Positions 1-5,984 of a stretch of DNA of 11,008 nt are shown here, piece by piece. Source of the DNA: an uncultured Burkholderiales bacterium (GTDB lineage: Bacteria > Pseudomonadota > Gammaproteobacteria > Burkholderiales > Burkholderiaceae_C). Numbering within the stretch: position 1 is the first letter of the stretch; every line of letters begins with the position of its first letter. The stretch is from assembly GCA_903952885.1 (NCBI GenBank), contig CAJBHE010000154.1, forward strand, positions 1 to 11,008. The letters are read 5' to 3'. The translations under genes and the position numbers were made by a program. A model generated the notes under the pieces. It made no database searches. It was not told the DNA's origin and was given only the letters and a program-made list of their open reading frames with translations.

Positions 1-138
1 CAAATTGATGGTTTAGGTTTGGGTTTGAGCATTTGTGCAGAAATAGCCAGGATTCATCAAGGACGGTTAACTCTGCAAATCACTGAGAAAAAAACTGTCT
101 TGCTAACACTGACTGCGCTCTTGAGGGCCTCTTTTTAG
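1..138 (+). CDS. Sensor histidine kinase, C-terminal fragment (5' part outside the window)
   Basis: The reading frame is open from base 1 to a TAG at 136-138, giving 45 residues. They begin QIDGLGLGLSIC and continue EIARIHQGRL. GLGLxI followed by a helix ending in HxG is the G2 box of the HATPase_c ATP-binding domain of two-component sensor kinases, which closes the ATP lid. In the family this domain phosphorylates a conserved histidine upstream, and the phosphate then passes to a response regulator. The sensor part and the phospho-accepting histidine lie outside the window, so the signal and the partner cannot be named. The protein ends about 25 residues after the G2 box, which is usual for these kinases. 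A related GHKL ATPase is possible, but the spacing and the C-terminal position favour a histidine kinase. Confidence 0.8.
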   Translation, partial: QIDGLGLGLSICAEIARIHQGRLTLQITEKKTVLLTLTALLRASF

Positions 139-225
139 CTCGGGTCTTCATGACAATCGAATCATCTAAGCTGTCTATGACGCAGTTGTCACCCACCTAA
201 ATCTTCAGACTTTTATCGTGGCGTC

Positions 226-2175
226 ATGGCCACGAACGCACTCCAAGTCAATTTGTTGGACGACCTCAAAAATGAGGCCGGTTTAAAAGCAGTAGGCACT
301 GAAAAAATTCACCTCACACCTTATTTGGCTCTCGCGTGTGCGTTGCTTTACATGGTGGCATCCGATGGCGAGTTAGACACTGCTGAAAGCAGCCATCTCC
401 AGTCGGTGTTAGGGGGAGATGAAGAGGTGCTGCGCTATGGCGTTCATTACGTTCAGACCTTGTCGTTCGACGGGTTTTTGATGGATGCACCTGAACTGCT
501 TAGCATTAAGGATCGTTGGTGCATTTTAGCTAACGTGTGCGATGCGTTGTTATCTGATGGCAAAGCTGAACCTGCTGAGCTTGCTCAGTTTGCGCGTTTG
601 AAGCAGTCCTTTGGTGTTGACGACAAGCAGTTTGAGCCCTTCTTCAGAATTCTCGTGCTCAAAAACGACAAATCTATTTTGGGTCGTTACGCAGGAATGC
701 GCGATGAGCGCCAACCCATGACGCCGCATTTGGCCTTGGCGTGCGCCTTGCTTTACATGCTCACATCCGATGGCTCAATCGGTGCGCAGGAAGTAGGCCA
801 ACTTGAAGTGGTCTTGGGTGAGTTTGAGGGTTTGCAAAAAGCTGCGTTGACTTATGTGCGTTCGGTCAAGATGAAGGCGTTTTTAGAAGAAGCATCTGCC
901 GTTCTTCAACCAGAGCAAAAACTGTACATCCTCACCAACGTGTGCGACTCCATGCTGGCCGATGGCGAGGTTGCCGGCATAGAAGATAAGCTATTCATGT
1001 CAATGCTGCGTGCGTTTGGCTACAACGAGGCAACTTTCGCGCGCTTTCATCAAGTGATCGAAACGAAGAACGTCAAACCATTCAGTACCAATGATTTTAA
1101 AAACCGTGTCAAACACGATCGAGTGACTGGCAACGACGAGGCCGCAGGGGTGGTGTTTGACAATAAGCTCAGCGATTCCAAGCTGGCTCAGGCAGCTGAA
1201 GAATTACGCGATGCTTTGAAAGATGGGTTTTTAGGAACCACTGCGGCAGAGCTGGAAATGAGTCAATTCATCTCGCGCCAAATGATGGAGAACAAGCAAA
1301 ACCTGAGCAACGATTTCAATGGGCAGGACAACATTGCCAAGGTGGAGCGCAATGCGACGGATGGATTGAACCTTCAAACTCTTGACGTCGCCGCCGAGGA
1401 CCTCAATCGTCAAAAAATTGAGGCTGCAGCACTTGTGCAAAATAAACAACTGATTGAAGGCGACGGTGCAGGCACTAACAGACAGCAGTTGGATTTAGAC
1501 GCGCTTGCCGAGCACAGAGAGACTTTCGATTCTGAAGTGCGTGCGCAAAATATTCAAGAAGTGGTGGGGCAAGTCAATAAAAAGCTGGACCATTTTGAGA
1601 AATCAAATCTCAGCTTTCTGGCGATCGGTCGGGTCCAAAAATTCTCCGATGATTTCGTGCCGATTCAAGTTGAAACATCAGACGCCAATCGCCAGGTGTT
1701 GGATGTTTCATTTGCCAAAATGGGGCAGGTGTCATTGGCTAGTAACCTGATGGGTGGAGCGGATACAGCTTCTAAGAGCAACCACAGCCTCACTATCGCC
1801 GTCACCCCCAAAAGTACCGCCACTGACACTGCCGCTTCTCGCAGCGTTCAATCAACTCGCCACGTGAAGCAAGGTGCATCGGGCCAAGCGAGTAGCTCAT
1901 CACGCCCAAGCGTTGTATTCGCAAAGCCAAAATCTGTTGCTTTGCAGATGTACCTAGGCAATGCTTCATTGACGCAGCGTAGATTTAAAGTCCCATACAA
2001 GCAGATCGCCGTAGCCTTGGCGACGGTTGTGTTTGCTTCCCCGATCTACACACAGTCTGCAAAAACGCGCGTTGCAGCTGGCCCTTTGGTCATGATGCAT
2101 CAACTGGTGCCCGAGTTGCTCGAGCAACGTCAAGCGTTTGAGTCGGGTTTATCTGCCGCGCACCAATTGCGCTAG
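226..2175 (+). CDS. Tandem TerB-like domain protein with 12-residue repeats and a C-terminal membrane helix
   Basis: A 649-residue protein of unknown function. Residues about 29-150 and 164-285 are two copies of one all-helical domain. Each has ALACALLYM-xx-SDG (D47, D182) and IL-x-NVCD-xx-L-x-DG (N103, N238), separated by exactly 135 residues. This pattern resembles the TerB / tellurite-resistance-like family (COG3793 type), whose acidic DG sites have been linked to metal binding. Residues 382-453 hold a 12-residue repeat based on NxQx[LI][DE]. Residues about 515-570 are rich in Ser, Thr, Ala and Lys. Residues about 592-608 (after RRFKVPYK) are hydrophobic and probably form one membrane helix, leaving about 40 residues beyond it. 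The basic residues before the helix suggest that the TerB part is cytoplasmic. The ATG at 226 has no clear Shine-Dalgarno, but the first domain starts only about 29 residues in, so no much later start is likely. No ter operon neighbours are present, so a role in tellurite resistance should not be assumed. Confidence 0.75.
   Translation: MATNALQVNLLDDLKNEAGLKAVGTEKIHLTPYLALACALLYMVASDGELDTAESSHLQSVLGGDEEVLRYGVHYVQTLSFDGFLMDAPELLSIKDRWCILANVCDALLSDGKAEPAELAQFARLKQSFGVDDKQFEPFFRILVLKNDKSILGRYAGMRDERQPMTPHLALACALLYMLTSDGSIGAQEVGQLEVVLGEFEGLQKAALTYVRSVKMKAFLEEASAVLQPEQKLYILTNVCDSMLADGEVAGIEDKLFMSMLRAFGYNEATFARFHQVIETKNVKPFSTNDFKNRVKHDRVTGNDEAAGVVFDNKLSDSKLAQAAEELRDALKDGFLGTTAAELEMSQFISRQMMENKQNLSNDFNGQDNIAKVERNATDGLNLQTLDVAAEDLNRQKIEAAALVQNKQLIEGDGAGTNRQQLDLDALAEHRETFDSEVRAQNIQEVVGQVNKKLDHFEKSNLSFLAIGRVQKFSDDFVPIQVETSDANRQVLDVSFAKMGQVSLASNLMGGADTASKSNHSLTIAVTPKSTATDTAASRSVQSTRHVKQGASGQASSSSRPSVVFAKPKSVALQMYLGNASLTQRRFKVPYKQIAVALATVVFASPIYTQSAKTRVAAGPLVMMHQLVPELLEQRQAFESGLSAAHQLR
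310..1080 (+). repeat. Internal duplication of the TerB-like domain (405-nt offset)
   Basis: The segments encoding residues about 29-150 (310-675) and 164-285 (715-1080) align without net insertion at an offset of 135 codons. TPYLALACALLYM matches TPHLALACALLYM, and ILANVCDALLSDG matches ILTNVCDSMLADG. The intervening parts have diverged, which points to an old duplication held by selection on the helix cores and the DG loops. Confidence 0.85.
1369..1584 (+). repeat. Six 12-residue (36-nt) repeats within the TerB-like protein
   Basis: Units start at residues 382, 394, 406, 418, 430 and 442 with no indels between them. Their first six residues are NLQTLD, NRQKIE, NKQLIE, NRQQLD, HRETFD and NIQEVV. 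Position 1 is Asn in five of six, position 3 is Gln in five of six, position 5 is hydrophobic and position 6 is usually acidic. Codons differ between units, so this is a protein-level repeat and not a recent DNA duplication. Similar single units are visible outside the block at residue 356 (NKQNLS) and residue 488 (NRQVLD). Confidence 0.75.
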
Positions 2176-2200
2176 CACTTCTGAGTGCGGTAATTCAGCC

Positions 2201-2220
2201 GCAGAGCGCATAAACTCTGC
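2201..2220 (+). promoter_or_regulatory. Small hairpin in the ribosome-binding position of tsaD
   Basis: GCAGAG (2201-2206) and CTCTGC (2215-2220) form a perfect 6-bp stem around an 8-base loop. The stem ends five bases before the tsaD ATG at 2226. No clear Shine-Dalgarno is seen there. A second small inverted repeat, GCACT/AGTGC, lies at 2175-2188. Stems of this size occur by chance, so a regulatory role is only a suggestion. Confidence 0.3.
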
Positions 2221-2225
2221 CGCTT

Positions 2226-3266
2226 ATGTTGATCCTCGGTATTGAATCCTCTTGCGATGAAACGGGTGTGGCGCTCGTCCGCTTCGAAGGCACGGCTTTG
2301 CCCACCTTGTTGTCCCATGCGCTCTACAGCCAAGTGGCCATGCATGTGGCTTATGGCGGCGTGGTGCCTGAGTTGGCGAGTCGTGACCACATTCGTCGCG
2401 TCATTCCGCTGGCGCGTGAGGTGCTGAACACGGCCAAACAAACCCTGCAAGATATTGATGTGGTGGCCTACACCCGAGGCCCTGGCTTGGCGGGCGCTTT
2501 GCTTGTTGGGGCGGGTGTGGCTTGCGCCTTGGGCGCTTCGCTGAACAAACCTGTACTTGGTGTGCATCACTTAGAAGGCCATTTGTTGTCGCCGTTTTTG
2601 AGTCAAGATCCGCCCGAATTCCCTTTTGTGGCCCTTTTGGTGTCGGGCGGTCACACCCAGCTCATGCGTGTGGACGGTGTGGGCCACTACGAACTGCTGG
2701 GCGAAACCATAGATGACGCAGCGGGCGAGGCGTTTGACAAGTCGGCCAAGCTCATGGGTTTGGGCTACCCCGGCGGTCCCGCCTTGTCCAAGCTGGCCGA
2801 GCAGGGCGACCCGACGGCCTTCAAGCTGCCACGCCCTTTGCAGCACAGCGGCAATTTAGATTTCTCATTTGCAGGACTGAAGACGGCGGTGATGACCCAG
2901 GCCAAAAAGCTGGGCGATGACTTAGAAGCCCGAAAAGCCGATTTGGCGGCGTCTACCGAGGCGGCCATTGTTGAGGTGTTGTTAAAGAAGTCGCTCAGCG
3001 CCTTGCGCGACAGCGGCCTGAAACGCTTGGTGGTGGCCGGCGGCGTGGGCGCCAACAGGCATTTGCGGGAGCAACTCAATGCCGCTTGCAAGCGCCAAGG
3101 TGTTCGGGTGCATTACCCCGAGCTGCATTTGTGCACCGACAACGGCGCCATGATCGCCATGGCCGCCGCCATGCGCCTGCAAAGCGGCGAGGGCGGCATG
3201 GCACAAGCCCAACCGCGCTACAGCTTTGACGTCAAGCCGCGCTGGCCGCTGGCTGAGCTGACTTAA
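2226..3266 (+). CDS. tsaD: tRNA N6-threonylcarbamoyladenosine (t6A37) transferase TsaD
   Basis: TsaD, with partners TsaB and TsaE, transfers the threonylcarbamoyl group made by TsaC onto A37 of ANN-decoding tRNAs in the cytoplasm. The 346 residues match the usual length of about 340. The N-terminus LILGIESSCDETG is the ASKHA-fold nucleotide-binding signature. The metal site is visible as HHLEGH at residues 114-119 (ligands by homology H115 and H119), with the third ligand D305 in CTDNGAMIA. YGGVVPELASRDH, LVSGGHTQL and VAGGVGANRHLRE are also typical. The ATG at 2226 puts the family N-terminus at residue 1. It lies 50 bases after the TerB-like gene with no strong Shine-Dalgarno, so the two may share a transcript. 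GC content looks clearly higher than in the upstream gene. Confidence 0.97.
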   Translation: MLILGIESSCDETGVALVRFEGTALPTLLSHALYSQVAMHVAYGGVVPELASRDHIRRVIPLAREVLNTAKQTLQDIDVVAYTRGPGLAGALLVGAGVACALGASLNKPVLGVHHLEGHLLSPFLSQDPPEFPFVALLVSGGHTQLMRVDGVGHYELLGETIDDAAGEAFDKSAKLMGLGYPGGPALSKLAEQGDPTAFKLPRPLQHSGNLDFSFAGLKTAVMTQAKKLGDDLEARKADLAASTEAAIVEVLLKKSLSALRDSGLKRLVVAGGVGANRHLREQLNAACKRQGVRVHYPELHLCTDNGAMIAMAAAMRLQSGEGGMAQAQPRYSFDVKPRWPLAELT

Positions 3267-3289
3267 ACGGGCCCCGCGCCTGCTATACT
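3258..3289 (+). promoter_or_regulatory. Probable sigma-70 promoter of rpsO with extended -10
   Basis: TATACT at 3284-3289 matches five of six bases of the -10 consensus and is preceded by TG plus one base at 3281-3283, an extended -10. The -35 match is poor: CTGACT at 3258-3263 is 20 bases away, so the extended -10 probably carries recognition. The site overlaps the end of tsaD and would give a leader of about 80 bases before the rpsO ATG. Confidence 0.6.
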
Positions 3290-3295
3290 CTGTCG

Positions 3296-3368
3296 GCTTT
3301 ACCTTTAGGGTAAGCAAAGCACGTTGCACCAACTTCCACGGTACAACGCAAGTCAAATATTTAAGGAA
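3296..3368 (+). promoter_or_regulatory. Structured 5' leader of rpsO, candidate S15 autoregulatory element
   Basis: Hairpin 1: GCTT (3296-3299) and ACC (3301-3303) pair with GGT (3309-3311) and AAGC (3312-3315) around a bulged T. An alternative AAGC partner lies at 3317-3320. Hairpin 2: CGTTG-C-ACC (3322-3330) pairs with GGT-A-CAACG (3340-3348), eight pairs with one C/A mismatch and a 9-base loop. That loop carries TTCC (3334-3337), complementary to the GGAA (3365-3368) of the rpsO Shine-Dalgarno, so a loop-to-SD pseudoknot is possible. In E. coli, S15 represses its own mRNA through a leader pseudoknot. Equivalence here is inferred from structure only. Confidence 0.45.
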
Positions 3369-3369
3369 A
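3363..3369 (+). promoter_or_regulatory. Ribosome binding site fixing the rpsO start
   Basis: AAGGAAA at 3363-3369 lies 5 bases before the ATG at 3375. It selects this start over an in-frame ATG at 3324 that lies inside leader hairpin 2. Confidence 0.85.
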
Positions 3370-3374
3370 AAACC

Positions 3375-3638
3375 ATGTTGACAGCAACCATTGCTGATGT
3401 CGTCAAAGACAACGCACGCGCCGCAGGCGATACAGGCAGTCCCGAAGTCCAAGTGGCTTTGTTGACCGCTCGTATCAACGAACTCACCCCCCACTTCAAA
3501 CAACACGCCAAAGACCACCACGGCCGTCGCGGTTTGTTGCGTATGGTGAGCCGTCGTCGTAAATTGCTTGACTACCTCAAGTCTAAAAACTTTGACCGTT
3601 ACGCTGCTCTGATCGCCAAACTTGGTCTGCGCAAGTAA
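3375..3638 (+). CDS. rpsO: 30S ribosomal protein S15
   Basis: S15 binds the helix 20-22 junction of 16S rRNA early in small-subunit assembly and contributes to an intersubunit bridge. The 87 residues fit the family length of 88-89. Conserved blocks are TGSPEVQVALLTARI (20-34), KDHHGRRGLLRMVS RRRKLLDYLK in the middle, and a LGLRK end. The start is set by AAGGAAA and gives MLTATIADV, the expected N-terminus; the in-frame ATG at 3324 would add 17 unrelated residues. The residue after DHH is Gly where E. coli has Ser, which as far as I recall is normal in betaproteobacteria. The gene has its own promoter, a structured leader and a terminator, and precedes pnp as in E. coli. Confidence 0.97.
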   Translation: MLTATIADVVKDNARAAGDTGSPEVQVALLTARINELTPHFKQHAKDHHGRRGLLRMVSRRRKLLDYLKSKNFDRYAALIAKLGLRK

Positions 3639-3656
3639 TCGTTAACTTTTAACGAC

Positions 3657-3690
3657 AAACGCCTGAGTTTTCAAGAAGCTCAGGCGTTTT
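3657..3690 (+). terminator. Intrinsic terminator after rpsO
   Basis: AAACGCCTGAG (3657-3667) and CTCAGGCGTTT (3679-3689) form a perfect 11-bp stem around an 11-base loop, ending in TTTT at 3687-3690, 18 bases after the rpsO stop. The T-run is short and partly inside the stem, so some readthrough into pnp is plausible, as in the E. coli rpsO-pnp pair. Confidence 0.85.
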
Positions 3691-3751
3691 GCACTTTTAA
3701 ACCCGCATTTTTCAAAAACGGCAAGACAAACAGGCGCAGATTCGAAAGCTG

Positions 3752-3789
3752 TGTCATTCCAAAAAAGCACGGACTTTTCTGGAATGGCA
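3752..3789 (+). promoter_or_regulatory. Long leader hairpin upstream of pnp, candidate RNase III / PNPase autoregulation site
   Basis: Bases 3752-3767 pair with 3774-3789 to form a 16-position stem, with one G-U pair (3754 with 3787) and one A/C mismatch (3764 with 3777), around the loop CACGGA (3768-3773). It ends 46 bases before the pnp ATG. In E. coli, a leader duplex of pnp is cut by RNase III, after which PNPase degrades the processed arm and destabilises its own mRNA. This hairpin has the position and length to do the same; that is inferred. No T-run follows it, so it is not an intrinsic terminator. Confidence 0.6.
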
Positions 3790-3824
3790 TCGTGTGCTGC
3801 ACCCTGCCAACCCAAATTTCACAA

Positions 3825-3828
3825 GGAA
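3825..3828 (+). promoter_or_regulatory. Ribosome binding site fixing the pnp start
   Basis: AAGGAA (core GGAA at 3825-3828) lies 7 bases before the ATG at 3836. It rules out the longer in-frame ATG at 3794, which lies just after the leader hairpin and would add 14 non-family residues. Confidence 0.8.
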
Positions 3829-3835
3829 AACACAA

Positions 3836-5968
3836 ATGTCGATTTTTAACAAAGTTACCAAAACCTTCCAGTGGGGCCAGCACACGGTCACCATGGAAAC
3901 CGGCGAAGTCGCTCGCCAAGCCGGCGGCGCTGTACTCGTCAACATGGACGACACCGTGGTGTTGGCCACTGTCGTGGGCTCGAAGATCGCCAAAGCTGGG
4001 CAAGACTTCTTCCCCTTGACCGTCGACTACATCGAGAAAACATATGCTGCAGGCAAGATCCCTGGCAGCTTCTTCAAGCGCGAAGCCAAGCCTAGCGAAC
4101 ACGAGACATTGACCAGCCGTCTGATCGACCGCCCCATCCGTCCTCTGTTCCCAGAAGGTTTTTACAACGACGTGCACGTGGTGATTCACACCGTGTCGTT
4201 GAACCCAGAAGTCGATGCTGACATCGCAGCCTTGATCGCTGTGTCTGCTGCTTTGAGTATTTCTGGTATTCCTTTCAACGGCCCCATCGGTGCCGCTCGC
4301 GTGGGTTACATCAACGGCGAATACGTCTTGAACCCAGGCCAAACACAACGCAAAGACAGCCAGATGGACCTCGTCGTCGCTGGCACCGAAGCCGCTGTGT
4401 TGATGGTCGAATCTGAAGCCCAACAGCTGTCAGAAGAAATCATGTTGGGTGCTGTGGTGTTCGGCCACGAGCAAGGCAACATCGCAATCAACGCCATCCA
4501 TGACTTGGTGCGTGACGCTGGCAAGCCAGCATGGGACTGGGCTGCTCCTGCCAAGGACGAGCCACTGATTGCCAAGGTTCAAGCCCACGCCGAAGAAAAG
4601 CTGCGCGCTGCCTATCAAATCCGTAACAAGCAATCACGTACCTTGGCTTGCCGCCAAGCCTACGCCGCTGCCATGGAAGGCCTCAAGGCCGATGGCGTTG
4701 CGTTTGATTCGGTCAAAGTCGAAACCATGTTGTTCGACATCGAAGCGCACATCGTTCGCAGCCAAATCTTGGCAGGCGAGCCTCGCATCGACGGACGCGA
4801 CACACGCACCGTTCGTCCCATCGAAATTCGCAACAGCGTCTTGCCACGCACCCACGGTTCTGCCTTGTTCACACGCGGCGAAACCCAAGCGTTGGTCATC
4901 ACCACTTTGGGAACAGAGCGCGATGCACAACGCATCGACGCCTTGGCCGGTGAGTACGAAGACCGTTTCATGATGCACTACAACATGCCTCCCTTTGCCA
5001 CGGGCGAAGTGGGCCGCATGGGCTCCACCAAGCGCCGCGAAATTGGCCACGGCCGTTTGGCCAAGCGTGCTTTGGTGGCTGTGTTGCCCACCAAAGAAGA
5101 GTTTCCTTACACCATGCGTGTGGTCTCTGAAATCACAGAGTCCAACGGTTCTTCATCGATGGCTTCGGTCTGCGGTGGCTGTTTGTCCATGATGGACGCA
5201 GGTGTGCCGATGAAAGCACACGTGGCCGGTATCGCCATGGGCTTGATCAAAGATGGAAACCGTTTTGCTGTGTTGACCGACATCTTGGGTGACGAAGATC
5301 ACTTGGGCGATATGGACTTCAAAGTGGCCGGTACCACCAACGGTATTACTGCTTTGCAAATGGACATCAAGATTCAAGGTATCACCAAAGAAATCATGCA
5401 AGTCGCATTGGCTCAAGCCAAAGAAGCACGCATGCACATCTTGGACAAGATGCAAGCAGCCATGGGCGAAGCCAAGACCGAAGTGTCTGACTTTGCACCC
5501 AAGTTGTTCACCATGAAGATCAACCCAGAGAAGATCCGTGACGTGATCGGCAAAGGCGGCGCCACCATCCGTGCGTTGACCGAAGAGACCGGTTGCCAAA
5601 TCAACATCGAAGAAGACGGCACCATCACCATCGCTGCAACTGATGCGTCAAAAGCTGAAGAAGCTAAAAAGCGCATCGAGCAAATCACGGCTGAAGTCGA
5701 AATCGGCAAGGTCTACGAAGGCCCCATCACTAAGATTTTGGACTTCGGTGCTTTGGTCAACTTGTTGCCAGGCAAAGACGGTTTGTTGCACATCAGCCAG
5801 ATTGCGCACGAGCGTGTCGAGAAGGTCACAGACTACCTCAGCGAAGGTCAAATCGTGCGCGTGAAAGTGCTCGAGACAGACGAAAAAGGTCGCGTGAAGT
5901 TGTCGATGAAAGCTTTGATGGACCGTCCCCAAGCGGACCACGCACACGACGCATCGTCTGAAGGCTAA
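3836..5968 (+). CDS. pnp: Polyribonucleotide nucleotidyltransferase (PNPase)
   Basis: PNPase is a trimeric 3'-to-5' exoribonuclease that uses phosphate to release nucleoside diphosphates; it degrades mRNA and can also add tails. From MSIFNKVTKTFQWG it has 710 residues, against 711 in E. coli. Order: first RNase PH-like domain (about 10-210), a helical linker, then the catalytic second RNase PH-like domain. This contains FMMHYNMPPFATGEVGRMG, SSMASVCGG and LGDEDHLGDMDF, with D486 and D492 at the same numbers as the E. coli metal-binding aspartates. A KH domain follows with VIGKGG at 570-575, then an S1 domain from about 622 (GKVYEGPITKILDFGA, DGLLHIS) to about 693. It lies 197 bases after rpsO and 16 bases before tpiA. 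The upstream hairpin suggests autoregulation. Confidence 0.98.
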   Translation: MSIFNKVTKTFQWGQHTVTMETGEVARQAGGAVLVNMDDTVVLATVVGSKIAKAGQDFFPLTVDYIEKTYAAGKIPGSFFKREAKPSEHETLTSRLIDRPIRPLFPEGFYNDVHVVIHTVSLNPEVDADIAALIAVSAALSISGIPFNGPIGAARVGYINGEYVLNPGQTQRKDSQMDLVVAGTEAAVLMVESEAQQLSEEIMLGAVVFGHEQGNIAINAIHDLVRDAGKPAWDWAAPAKDEPLIAKVQAHAEEKLRAAYQIRNKQSRTLACRQAYAAAMEGLKADGVAFDSVKVETMLFDIEAHIVRSQILAGEPRIDGRDTRTVRPIEIRNSVLPRTHGSALFTRGETQALVITTLGTERDAQRIDALAGEYEDRFMMHYNMPPFATGEVGRMGSTKRREIGHGRLAKRALVAVLPTKEEFPYTMRVVSEITESNGSSSMASVCGGCLSMMDAGVPMKAHVAGIAMGLIKDGNRFAVLTDILGDEDHLGDMDFKVAGTTNGITALQMDIKIQGITKEIMQVALAQAKEARMHILDKMQAAMGEAKTEVSDFAPKLFTMKINPEKIRDVIGKGGATIRALTEETGCQINIEEDGTITIAATDASKAEEAKKRIEQITAEVEIGKVYEGPITKILDFGALVNLLPGKDGLLHISQIAHERVEKVTDYLSEGQIVRVKVLETDEKGRVKLSMKALMDRPQADHAHDASSEG

Positions 5969-5975
5969 GCGCTGC

Positions 5976-5979
5976 GAGG
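5976..5979 (+). promoter_or_regulatory. Ribosome binding site fixing the tpiA start
   Basis: GAGG at 5976-5979 is 5 bases from the ATG at 5985 but only 2 from the in-frame GTG at 5982. The ATG is therefore the likelier start and gives MKQKLIAGNWKMNG. Confidence 0.65.
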
Positions 5980-5984
5980 TTGTG

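Noticed and set aside
186..216. Possible promoter TTGTCA ... TTTTAT before the TerB-like gene, implying a nearly leaderless mRNA
   Set aside because: The spacer is 19 bases and the -10 match is only four of six, too weak to annotate.
226..2175. Tellurite-resistance or phage-defence assignment for the TerB-like protein
   Set aside because: Only the fold resemblance supports it; no ter genes or defence genes are adjacent.
3324..3374. Upstream extension of rpsO to the ATG at 3324
   Set aside because: The extra 17 residues are not part of S15, the ATG lies inside a leader hairpin, and a good ribosome binding site serves the ATG at 3375.
2982..3521. Open frame of 179 codons on the minus strand across the tsaD end and rpsO start
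   Set aside because: It crosses the rpsO promoter and leader and two conserved genes on the other strand; no independent support.
3794..3835. Upstream extension of pnp to the ATG at 3794
   Set aside because: The ATG at 3836 has AAGGAA before it and gives the family N-terminus; the extension is not PNPase-like.
3680..4423. Open frame of 247 codons on the minus strand over the pnp leader and the 5' end of pnp
   Set aside because: It runs through the rpsO terminator side, the pnp leader hairpin and conserved PNPase coding sequence; the product looks like reverse translation of pnp.
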